DNA of 32,020 nucleotides, taken from positions 1 to 32,020 of the forward strand of contig JAFGKO010000392.1 of the NCBI GenBank assembly GCA_016928525.1, given 5' to 3'. Below, piece after piece: positions 7,696 to 15,009 of the stretch (position 1 is the first letter of the stretch; every line of letters begins with the position of its first letter). This DNA comes from Anaerolineales bacterium. Its GTDB lineage: Bacteria; Chloroflexota; Anaerolineae; Anaerolineales; Villigracilaceae. Both the position numbers and the translations under genes were made by a program. The notes below the pieces were generated by a model, which worked only from the letters and a program-made list of their open reading frames with translations, was not told where the DNA came from and did no database searches.

Positions 7696-9075
7696 ATGGA
7701 CGAAAAGCCTGCAGGAATATGGGCGCGTATCCGTAAAGCATTGTCCTCACCCGTTTTTCCGGGCGATGAGGAAAAAACGCGCCTGGCCGGCATGCTCAAT
7801 ACTATCCTGTGGATTGTATTGTTGATGGTGTTGGCTTTTGTGCTTCCTGCTTTTATCATTGCTCCCGTACTTCAACGCATTTTAGTGGGATTTGTACTTG
7901 TGTTGGTAGTGGTCGGCATGCAAGTCTTGATGCGCCGCGGGCATGTCAGGTTGGCAGCAATCATCCTGTCTTTTGTTCTGTTTGTCGTTGTTTCCGCTGG
8001 AACATATCTGTTGGGGGGATTCCGAGGCTCAAATTTAAGCGCTTATTTTGGAATTGTTCTGATCGCGGGTTTGCTGCTGGGTAATTGGGCGGCTCTGGCC
8101 TCTGGTGTGGCCTCTATTGCATTCGCCGGTTGGTTGGTATATGCTGATGCCTGGGGTTTGCTTCCGTCGGCCCCTGCAAGCACTACCCCGATCGCTTTTT
8201 GGGGCGAATTTTCTGCGGTCTTGATCGGCATGATCGGACTGTTAGCTTTAGTGATGACCAATCTGCAGCGGGCCTATGAACGAGCGAAGCGCAAAGAGAA
8301 TGAAATGTCCTTCAAGTTGGTGGAGAGCCAGCAGCTTGCCATTTGGGCGCAGGAAGCCAGCGAGTTCAAGTCACGCTTGCTTGCCCGGGTAAGTCATGAG
8401 TTGCGCACCCCTTTGGGAGCAATCGTGGGTATGGCAGAGATGCTGCAAATGGATACCTACGGCCCTTTGACGGATAAACAAAAGGAACTTTTGGAACGCA
8501 TTACAGTCAATTCTAAGTACCTGGAAACAGCATTTTCTGAATTGTTAGAGCAATCGCGGATTGATAAAGATGTGCTCAATATGCAGGCGGCCAGTTTTTC
8601 CCCAGCCAGGGTTCTTGAAAGGGTGATTCCTGATTTGCGCAAACTGGCGGAGCAAAAAGGACTGGAATTTGCCGTACAAATCGCACCTGATTTACCGGAG
8701 AAACTTTGGGGTGTCTCGATCAGCGTCGAACAAATCCTGATCCATTTGATCCGCAATGCGATCAAGTTCACCGAAACCGGTTCAGTTTTGGTTGATTTGT
8801 ATAAAGTGGATGAGGAGCGTTGGGCCATGCGCGTGACTGATACAGGTATTGGTGTTCCGAGAGAATATCAGGTCGCTATCTTTGAGCCTTTCCGCCAGGT
8901 AGACGAAAGCACTGCGCGTAAATATGGGGGCGTTGGTCTGGGACTATCGATCGTAAAACGCCTGACGGCTGCCTTGGGGGGTGTTGTGCGGGTTGAAAGT
9001 GAGCCTGGCCAGGGTAGCGCATTTACGGTTACCCTGCCTTATGTTGAGCCGGGTTCATTGGTGAAGAAAGGATAA
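7696..9075 (+). CDS. Membrane sensor histidine kinase
   Basis: 459 residues. An N-terminal cytoplasmic stretch is followed by about six hydrophobic helices between residues 35 and 190 with very short loops, so there is no large extracellular sensor domain and sensing is probably within the membrane. A short coiled linker leads to HisKA (SHELRTPLGAIVGMAEMLQ, phospho-acceptor His234) and a complete HATPase_c domain: N box LIRNAIKFTE, G1 VTDTGIGVP, F box FEPFRQVDES and G2 GGVGLGLSIVKRL. The protein autophosphorylates and should pass the phosphate to the response regulator four bases downstream. There is no clear ribosome-binding site; a TATCAT six bases before the ATG suggests a leaderless transcript. 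The stimulus is unknown. Confidence 0.93.
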   Translation: MDEKPAGIWARIRKALSSPVFPGDEEKTRLAGMLNTILWIVLLMVLAFVLPAFIIAPVLQRILVGFVLVLVVVGMQVLMRRGHVRLAAIILSFVLFVVVSAGTYLLGGFRGSNLSAYFGIVLIAGLLLGNWAALASGVASIAFAGWLVYADAWGLLPSAPASTTPIAFWGEFSAVLIGMIGLLALVMTNLQRAYERAKRKENEMSFKLVESQQLAIWAQEASEFKSRLLARVSHELRTPLGAIVGMAEMLQMDTYGPLTDKQKELLERITVNSKYLETAFSELLEQSRIDKDVLNMQAASFSPARVLERVIPDLRKLAEQKGLEFAVQIAPDLPEKLWGVSISVEQILIHLIRNAIKFTETGSVLVDLYKVDEERWAMRVTDTGIGVPREYQVAIFEPFRQVDESTARKYGGVGLGLSIVKRLTAALGGVVRVESEPGQGSAFTVTLPYVEPGSLVKKG

Positions 9076-9079
9076 TCCA

Positions 9080-9454
9080 ATGGAAAAGAAACCACTTGGA
9101 TATATTGTTGAAGATTATGAAGACACGGCAAATGTCTTCAGTTGGGCATTGGAAATGGCTGGTTATGAGGTAGAAGTAGCCAAAGATGGCGCGGTCGCTC
9201 AGAAACGCCTTGCAGAAATTGTCCCGGATCTGATTATTTTGGATTTGCACATCCCTCACGTGTCGGGAGACAAACTTTTGAAGCTAATCCGTTCCGATAA
9301 ACGGTTGTCAAAAACACGCGTTTTCCTGGCGACTGCGGATGCCAATATGGCTTCGCAATTAATGGATCAAGCAGAATTGGTTTTGCTTAAGCCGATCAGT
9401 CTCATGCAATTGCGGGAACTGGCCGAACGCTTTCGACCGGATGCCCAGGAGTGA
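9080..9454 (+). CDS. Single-domain response regulator (CheY-like receiver)
   Basis: 124 residues, a receiver domain only. Seen: the acidic pair in YIVEDYED (Glu11/Asp12), the phospho-acceptor Asp55 in IILDLHIP, the conserved Thr85 in FLATAD, and Lys104 in LLKPIS. There is no DNA-binding or enzymatic output domain, so it must act through protein contacts or pass phosphate on within a relay. It starts four bases after the histidine kinase stop, so the two form one transcription unit. The 133-base convergent spacer that follows contains only a weak GTGGC/GCCAC hairpin. Confidence 0.93.
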   Translation: MEKKPLGYIVEDYEDTANVFSWALEMAGYEVEVAKDGAVAQKRLAEIVPDLIILDLHIPHVSGDKLLKLIRSDKRLSKTRVFLATADANMASQLMDQAELVLLKPISLMQLRELAERFRPDAQE

Positions 9455-9587
9455 CATATCCGATTATCAACTCCCGCATCGGACTTTGTTGGAGTCTGCT
9501 CCCGTAAAGGAACGATCGGTGGCTTTACAGCCGCCACACGGCAAACTATATGCGAGAAGTCTTTTCGAACGCTTATCCAGGGGGCAA

Positions 9588-10190
9588 TTACAGGTCGAGC
9601 ACTTTCATGAACGTATCCGTCATGAAGGCGGTAACTCCCCAAAGCAGTTCGCCGTCGTAGGGATGATACACGATCAAGCCATATTTTCGACCGGGCAATG
9701 TGAATTCCCAACGGTTGCTCTTATCGGCCAGCCATGCCAATGGCATAGTGAAGACGCGCGCCACTTCGGCGTTTTCCACGCGGAAGGCATACGGCCAACC
9801 CACCACGCCCACCACCGGCGTAACCCGGAAGCTGGTGATAGTGACCATCGGGGACAAACGTCCGAGTATGCGCACATCTTGAGGACGTATGCCAATCTCT
9901 TCCTCGGCTTCACGTAAGGCGGTTTGTTCAGCCGTTTCTTCGCCTGGATCGCAGGCACCACCGGGAAAAGAAACCTGCCCCTTGTGGGTTTCGACCTTGT
10001 CCGTGCGGCGTGTATACAGCAGGTGCCACTCATTCTCAAACCAGAGCAGCGGAATCAGCACTGCGGCGCACTTTGGTTCCTTACCCTGTACGGTATCGGC
10101 TTCGTTGAAAAGGTCAGCGCCAGCGTTTTGTTCCCATGCTATCCGCAATTTTTCGGCGATGTAATTTTCTGTCAGGTTGGGAAGGCTCAT
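9588..10190 (-). CDS. Nudix hydrolase, probable CoA pyrophosphatase (NudL-like)
   Basis: 200 residues. The Nudix box is complete (GACDPGEETAEQTALREAEEEIGI, pattern Gx5Ex7REUxEExGU). It is preceded by the CoA-pyrophosphatase/UPF0035 motif LLYTRRTDKVETHKGQVSFPGG, so the likely reaction is cleavage of CoA or acyl-CoA to phosphopantetheine and 3',5'-ADP. The start was set at the ATG 10190 (MSLPNLTENY), 22 bases after the trmI stop. An upstream ATG at 10271 would add 27 unrelated residues and overlap trmI. The ribosome-binding site is weak, so translation may depend on upstream ribosomes. It is the last gene of the probable operon that begins at 14892. Confidence 0.88.
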   Translation of the reverse strand: MSLPNLTENYIAEKLRIAWEQNAGADLFNEADTVQGKEPKCAAVLIPLLWFENEWHLLYTRRTDKVETHKGQVSFPGGACDPGEETAEQTALREAEEEIGIRPQDVRILGRLSPMVTITSFRVTPVVGVVGWPYAFRVENAEVARVFTMPLAWLADKSNRWEFTLPGRKYGLIVYHPYDGELLWGVTAFMTDTFMKVLDL

Positions 10191-10212
10191 AAGGGCGACA
10201 CTACATATTAAT

Positions 10213-11058
10213 TTAATCGTTGTCTTGCAGGGCTTGTTCTGCCAACAGTTCCTTCGCGCGTGGGTCTTCACTGGGTTCGATGCGCCGCCCGAAGATCAGG
10301 AATCCAGTGTGCGCCACCATTCTATCGGTGGGACGTAAACGGTCTGGTTCCGGCTTGTAATATCTCAACAGAACTTCGCACATTTCGAGAAAAGCGAACC
10401 TGTTCCGGCGCAGTGCCCGCAGCAATGTCTCGGCCTGGTTGACAGTTGGGACAATTCCGCAGAAAAAGCCACCCGGCTTGAGCGCAGCACGAACTTGTGA
10501 AATGTAATCGTATGGATTGGGAACATCCAGGAAGAAGGCGTCGGCGTCGGTTTCGTCGAAACCTTCTTGAACGTCGCGCAGTTTGAAGTCCACGCGTGTG
10601 GCGAGCCCAGTGCGGGCTATGTTCTTACGCGCCAGGTTTTGCATCTCTTCACGTTGTTCGTAGGTTACTACGCGTCCATCCGGGCCGACGGCATAGGCCA
10701 GCGCAATCGTCATGGACCCGGAACCTGTTCCCGCTTCGATTACCATCTGCCCCGGCCCGATGCCCATTGTGATCAGGATGAAGCCGATATCTTTGGGGTA
10801 TAGGATCTGCGTATTGCGTTTCAGGTCAAGCAGCAGGTCTCCCAGCGCAGGTTGGAGCAGGAAGAACGGCGCGCCCAGGTGACTGAAGACCTGGCTGCCC
10901 CAGGGCAAACCGATCAAGTCATCATGCTGGAGAATACCGCGATGAGTATGAAAATCCCCGCCCGGCTGGAGGGGGAAGATAAAACTCTTGTGTCGCAAGC
11001 CGACCAGTTGAACCAGGTCGCCAACCTGCGCGTGGGTGGATTTGGTGTTCCAGGGCAT
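10213..11058 (-). CDS. trmI: tRNA (adenine-N1)-methyltransferase TrmI (m1A58)
   Basis: 281-residue SAM-dependent methyltransferase that modifies A58 in the T-loop of tRNA. Domain order fits TrmI: an N-terminal barrel-like segment (GDLVQLVGLRHKSFIFPLQPGGDFHTHRG), the linker LYPKDIGFILITMGIGPGQMVIEAG, SAM motif I EAGTGSGSMTIALA, the motif-II acidic residue in VVTYEQREEM, and DAFFLDVPNPYDYI with the D-P catalytic-region motif. FHTHRGILQHDDLIG is a hallmark of the TrmI/Gcd14 family. It lies 24 bases downstream of the PrsW-like gene and 22 bases upstream of the Nudix gene, inside one probable operon. Confidence 0.93.
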   Translation of the reverse strand: MPWNTKSTHAQVGDLVQLVGLRHKSFIFPLQPGGDFHTHRGILQHDDLIGLPWGSQVFSHLGAPFFLLQPALGDLLLDLKRNTQILYPKDIGFILITMGIGPGQMVIEAGTGSGSMTIALAYAVGPDGRVVTYEQREEMQNLARKNIARTGLATRVDFKLRDVQEGFDETDADAFFLDVPNPYDYISQVRAALKPGGFFCGIVPTVNQAETLLRALRRNRFAFLEMCEVLLRYYKPEPDRLRPTDRMVAHTGFLIFGRRIEPSEDPRAKELLAEQALQDND

Positions 11059-11082
11059 ATGGTTATTTTACTCTCTTTACCC

Positions 11083-12369
11083 TCACCTACCCCCTCCTTC
11101 ACCTCCCACTTCCTCCCCCGCAGGGGGAGGAAGTGGGAGGTGAACCGTAGGTTGGGTGGGGGATGGTGAGAGGCCCCTCAATCGCGCATTTATCACAAAC
11201 AAGGCAACAAACATGCCGGACATAAGAAGAAAGAGCAGCCCAACCCCGCCCAGTGCCAAGATGGAGCTGACGATGTCAAATTCTGGCATGGAAAGCATGA
11301 TGCCTACGCCGCCTGCCATGGATAAGACAGCGCCGGCATTCCAGGCGCCATGCAGCAGCATGGCAAGAAACGTCAAGCCGAACAGCCGGATATAGCGTTT
11401 TTCTAGGCGGGCGTATGCGATGCCCCAACCCACCAGGCCGGCAGCCAGCATGTGCATTGCACCGCTGATCGCACGCGTAGTCAACGTAATCCCCCAGGTT
11501 TCATCGGCAGCCACACTGGCAAAGAGGCTTTCTGATAGGGCAAATCCTGCGCCGCTCAAGATACCCAGAGCAAACCCCTGCGCCGGTGTGCTGAGCCGCT
11601 CCATGACCAGCCACACGCCGAGCGATTTAAAAGTTTCCTCGATAACCGGGACGAATACCGATAAGAGTGTCAGCGCTGTTATCAATGTCAATGGATTTTT
11701 CAGAAGCGGTCCAATCAGGAAAACCAGGCTGTCCAGGTCAGGCGCCTGCTGGATCTGGTTGACCAGCCGCTCGATAGCTGACATTTTTTCGGGATTTAGC
11801 GCCAGGTATACACCGAATACGATCAACCCAAAGATGATGACTATCCCTTCCGCAATCACCGCCAGCATCGGACTTAGCGTCATTCCGCTGGCAAACACCC
11901 CCCAAACGCGTTGGCTGGAACCCAGCGCGATGCGATTGATAGCAATGCGGATAACCAAATAGATCGGTATCGCAATCGCAAAGAAATACAGGAAGGGTAC
12001 ATACCAGTTTGCTCCGGGGGCATCCCAGAGAAGGGTTGCAAGTATCACGAACAGCAGCCATAGACCGGGAATCAAGATCCACGCCCAGGGACGTAGTGAG
12101 GGTAAACTGAAGGTCTCAAATTCCTGCCCGCGCAGGCGTTTCAGGCTCAACCAGGCAATAGGCAAAAGCAGCAGCCCAATCGCAATTAACGAGCTGGCGG
12201 TCAGGACAGTTGCGAGCGGGGAAGGGTTGACCTCCCGTATTACGTTTTCATTCACGGCCAGCATCATCAGAGTCCCAATGGCTGCACTGACGGCCAATAG
12301 CACGCCGCTTAGGCTGAAAATGAGCAGAAGGATCGAGCGCCAGTCTGAACCGCGCGGTTGTGAATCCAT
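11083..12369 (-). CDS. PrsW-like intramembrane metalloprotease (CPBP superfamily)
   Basis: 428-residue polytopic membrane protein, about nine to ten helices. The putative catalytic set is seen in the C-terminal half: EETFK (Glu244/Glu245, Lys248), GAGFALSE (Glu280), GAMHMLAAG (His306) and LLHGAWN (His340). This is the order expected for PrsW proteases, which in Bacillus cleave anti-sigma factors; the substrate here is unknown. The ATG abuts the stop of the lipoprotein gene with no gap. The last 25 or so residues (from SPSPTQPTVHLPLPPP on) are encoded by a 20-bp perfect inverted repeat at 11100-11142 and its flanks, so the native tail has probably been replaced or lengthened by a repeat insertion. 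Confidence 0.85.
   Translation of the reverse strand: MDSQPRGSDWRSILLLIFSLSGVLLAVSAAIGTLMMLAVNENVIREVNPSPLATVLTASSLIAIGLLLLPIAWLSLKRLRGQEFETFSLPSLRPWAWILIPGLWLLFVILATLLWDAPGANWYVPFLYFFAIAIPIYLVIRIAINRIALGSSQRVWGVFASGMTLSPMLAVIAEGIVIIFGLIVFGVYLALNPEKMSAIERLVNQIQQAPDLDSLVFLIGPLLKNPLTLITALTLLSVFVPVIEETFKSLGVWLVMERLSTPAQGFALGILSGAGFALSESLFASVAADETWGITLTTRAISGAMHMLAAGLVGWGIAYARLEKRYIRLFGLTFLAMLLHGAWNAGAVLSMAGGVGIMLSMPEFDIVSSILALGGVGLLFLLMSGMFVALFVINARLRGLSPSPTQPTVHLPLPPPAGEEVGGEGGGR
11100..11142. repeat. Long perfect inverted repeat (REP-like), inside the 3' end of the PrsW-like gene
   Basis: 20-base arms (CACCTCCCACTTCCTCCCCC and its complement) around the trinucleotide GCA, flanked by CCCTCACCTACCCCC and GTTGGGTGGGGG. 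The flanks and the G/C polypyrimidine style match the second hairpin at 17601-17635. It probably works as a transcript-stabilising or attenuating hairpin between prsW-like and trmI. It is also translated as the protein's C-terminal tail. Confidence 0.8.
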
Positions 12370-13602
12370 TTATTTTTCCTCGATGGTGACGCTGATAAGT
12401 TTATCACCCGGCGGCAAACTGACGCCCGGTTGCGGGTCGCGTGGGGTCAGCCCTTCGAGCACGTCCATGCCGTTAAGCACCTTCCCGAAAATGGTGTATT
12501 TGCCATTTAGCTGCGGGGCTGGACCATAGGTGATGAAGAACTGGCTACCATTTGTGTCTGGCCCGGAGTTGGCCATCCCTACCATCCCGGCCTGGTCAAA
12601 TGCGAGGCTGGGGTCATTCTCGTTCTTGAACATGTATCCAGGGTTGCCCTGTCCTGTGCCGCTGGGGTCGCCGGTCTGCGCTACGAAGCCGGGCAGCACG
12701 CGGTGGAAAGTTATATTATCGAACCAACCCTGTTGGGCCAGGAACACAAAAGAATTCACCGCAAAAGGGGCCTTCTCCGGGTAAAGTTGCACCACAATAT
12801 CCCCTTTCTCAGTATGTAGCGTAGCCAGGTATTGTTTCTTCGTACTGACCGCCATTGGTGGACATTCTTCGAACTGGCGTTCACCCAGCACGATCAGGTT
12901 GATGATCTGGTCGAACGATTCGTAATCGGTGGAACCTGTATAAATCTGCCCGTTGATAAGTATAAATGGCAGGCGTGGAATACCGATGTTTGCGCCCTCT
13001 TGCGTGGCTTCCTGGACCTTTTCAATGGCTGCCGTACTATTAAAGTCAGCCGTGAAGCGGGCCTTGTCCAGCTCGAGCTCTTCCGCCCGGGTCGTGACCC
13101 AGCTCTCGAAAGAGTCTACCGGCAGATCGACCCATTCGGTTTGCCTTTCGAACAGCAGGTCGTGCATTTCCCAGAATTTATCCTGGTAGGCAGCGGCTTC
13201 TGCGGCGCGTGCAGCCAGTTCGCCTTTATCGAAAAGGGCTGGATAAGGATAGTAACGGTAGACAATGCGCGCATCCTCCGGATGATCCTCGAAAATCTTT
13301 TGCGATAAGGGCAGGTAATTGCAATCCGCACATTGGAAGTCGTCATAGATGACGAGAGTGACAACGGCTTCCTCTGCACCGCGCGTATGGTCTTCTGCGC
13401 CGACGGGCGCAAACAGGGACTGAGCGTCAGGGCCTGGCGTGGGTTGCAAATCCAGGCTGGTACAGGCCGGTTCGGTGGGAGGAGTCGGAATAATAATCTT
13501 CACTTCTGTCGGTGTGGCGGTAGGGGGGACCGGTGAATTCGCTGGCGCACAGGCGGCAAGAAGAAAAATGATAATGAAAACGAATATGATTAATTTTTTC
13601 AT
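12370..13602 (-). CDS. Secreted lipoprotein fusing a DsbA-like thioredoxin domain to a cyclophilin peptidyl-prolyl isomerase
   Basis: 410 residues. The signal peptide ends in the lipobox LAAC (Cys18), followed by a Pro/Thr-rich linker to about residue 58. Residues about 75-245 form a DsbA/thioredoxin-4 domain with the redox motif CADC (91-94), a helical insertion and the cis-proline loop IPRLPFILING (Pro212). Residues about 258-408 form a cyclophilin domain: LHTEKGDIVVQLYPEKAP, FHRVLPGFVAQTGDP with Arg301 and Gln309, MANSGPDTNGSQFFI and FGKVLNGMDVL. It should be anchored outside the cytoplasmic membrane, combining thiol-disulfide exchange with proline isomerisation. It follows the HExxH protease by 24 bases and directly abuts the PrsW-like gene. 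An extra Cys47 and Cys247 could form a structural disulfide. Confidence 0.92.
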   Translation of the reverse strand: MKKLIIFVFIIIFLLAACAPANSPVPPTATPTEVKIIIPTPPTEPACTSLDLQPTPGPDAQSLFAPVGAEDHTRGAEEAVVTLVIYDDFQCADCNYLPLSQKIFEDHPEDARIVYRYYPYPALFDKGELAARAAEAAAYQDKFWEMHDLLFERQTEWVDLPVDSFESWVTTRAEELELDKARFTADFNSTAAIEKVQEATQEGANIGIPRLPFILINGQIYTGSTDYESFDQIINLIVLGERQFEECPPMAVSTKKQYLATLHTEKGDIVVQLYPEKAPFAVNSFVFLAQQGWFDNITFHRVLPGFVAQTGDPSGTGQGNPGYMFKNENDPSLAFDQAGMVGMANSGPDTNGSQFFITYGPAPQLNGKYTIFGKVLNGMDVLEGLTPRDPQPGVSLPPGDKLISVTIEEK

Positions 13603-13626
13603 GGCTTTCTTATGTAGCGTTTGCCC

Positions 13627-14892
13627 TTACTGTATGGCTGCCTGTAATTCCTCGAACGAGGTCATCCAGGCAATGCGCTTGACGAAATCGGCCAGCGATT
13701 CGCTCTGTTCGCGCAGCGCGCGGACGGCCGGTCCGACCGGGTCTTCCCCGGCTGGGCCGCCCGGCACGTCAGCGTAGGCGCCATAGAAGGCGAAGTAGGC
13801 TTGGTTCAGCTTGCGGATGGCATATCCGTTTTGCCAGAAGATTTCCCTGCGCGCTTCCATATAGGCTTCAGCTTCTTCGATTTTACCTTCTTCCAGCAAT
13901 TTGTCGGTCGTAACGCGCGTCTCGTGCATTTCGGCGCGGAAATCGAAGGGCGGTGGCTCTTCTTCGGTAGAGGGGGCTGGTTTGACGGAAGCAAGCTGGA
14001 GGGGCGCAGGAGATGCGGCTGTCAGTTCGGGATAATAGCGTTGCATCAATATCTGCCCGATTTCGCCGCCAACAATAGACGCTGTCGTCTCGTTCATGGT
14101 GCGCAGTTCGGGTGTGGCGTCATAAAGGAAACCGAGCGGGCGTAGGGTCAAGAAGTTGTGCGTCCATTCATGCGCGATAGTATCAAGCAGCCAAGGCAGG
14201 CTGGTGGTACGCATTATCATGGTAGGGTATACGCCCACGCCACCGATAGGAACGACCAGGGTGGAGACGTCCAATGAGGCATCCACTTGATTCTCGATAC
14301 TTGCCTGTTGGTCCACGCTCAAGTTGGGTTGCACTGAAATGTTGGTGAGCTGCTCGATATGGTCGCGTGGCGAGACGATCAAACCCATCGGCACGGCGCT
14401 GGAACGGTACAGCACCGGAGGGATGGGCTGCCCGACGCTGGTGAGATTTTGCTCTGCCAGTATCGTGCCGACCTGTTCTTGCAGGATCGATTCGGCCAGG
14501 GGAGCCAGTTGTTTCTGACGTTGATATAGCGTTTCCATCTCAGCGCGCAAATGTGCGGAAGCGGCCTCTTTATCGGTGATGGCCGGATCAGCATAGAGGC
14601 GGGTGAGCTGGTCTTCTCCTTGCAGTACGCGTTCGGTAAGATACAGGTATTGCATAACCGCCTGCTTACGAGACTCGTGGCCCAAATAATTTGGCAGACC
14701 TATCGCGCTGCTTTGTAGTTTGAGCACGGCGGCATCCACGCTCCAGTTGAAATAATCGAACTCGACAGGGCGCGTATAGGCGCGCGCACGCTCCACCGGC
14801 TCGTTGGAAATCGTGTTGCTGCCGGTAAGCAGCAAGACGCAGAGCAGGAGGTAAATAATCAGGTCGATGAGGCGCAGAATGCGCGTGAACAT
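13627..14892 (-). CDS. Membrane-anchored HExxH metalloprotease-like protein, unknown family
   Basis: 421 residues. One N-terminal membrane anchor (residues 8-24, LIDLIIYLLLCVLLLTG) is followed by a long, probably external domain. The motif HEWTHNFL (His241, Glu242, His245) is a zincin HExxH. TMNETTASIVGGEIG follows with Glu268 23 residues after the second histidine, where gluzincins carry their third ligand. A helical, charged segment from 310 to 420 (including EEGKIEEAEAYMEARREIFW) closes the protein. I do not recognise a named family. It heads the operon that continues with the DsbA-cyclophilin lipoprotein and the PrsW-like protease, suggesting envelope protein quality control. A TATAAT seven bases before the ATG suggests a leaderless transcript. 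Confidence 0.8.
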   Translation of the reverse strand: MFTRILRLIDLIIYLLLCVLLLTGSNTISNEPVERARAYTRPVEFDYFNWSVDAAVLKLQSSAIGLPNYLGHESRKQAVMQYLYLTERVLQGEDQLTRLYADPAITDKEAASAHLRAEMETLYQRQKQLAPLAESILQEQVGTILAEQNLTSVGQPIPPVLYRSSAVPMGLIVSPRDHIEQLTNISVQPNLSVDQQASIENQVDASLDVSTLVVPIGGVGVYPTMIMRTTSLPWLLDTIAHEWTHNFLTLRPLGFLYDATPELRTMNETTASIVGGEIGQILMQRYYPELTAASPAPLQLASVKPAPSTEEEPPPFDFRAEMHETRVTTDKLLEEGKIEEAEAYMEARREIFWQNGYAIRKLNQAYFAFYGAYADVPGGPAGEDPVGPAVRALREQSESLADFVKRIAWMTSFEELQAAIQ

Positions 14893-14899
14893 GTGCAGG

Positions 14900-14905
14900 A
14901 TTATA
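14900..14905 (-). promoter_or_regulatory. -10 element TATAAT giving a probable leaderless transcript
   Basis: On the minus strand the order is GGT-TATAAT-CCTGCAC-ATG: a perfect -10 hexamer with seven bases to the start codon and no Shine-Dalgarno sequence between. Transcription would start at or next to the ATG at 14892. No good -35 was found. Confidence 0.5.
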
Positions 14906-14966
14906 ACCAGGATTGTTAAACGCTAGATAAGATGGAATATTTCTATTGGCGCAGCGAATGGAACGC

Positions 14967-14995
14967 AAAAAACCGCCGCTAGTATATAGCGGCGG
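14967..14995 (-). terminator. Rho-independent terminator of the parvulin foldase gene
   Basis: A 9-base-pair GC-rich stem (CCGCCGCTA at 14973-14981, TAGCGGCGG at 14987-14995) with loop GTATA is followed on the minus strand by six T residues. It lies 15 bases beyond the stop of the foldase gene and separates it from the downstream protease operon. Confidence 0.88.
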
Positions 14996-15009
14996 GGTGT
15001 AGGTGATAT

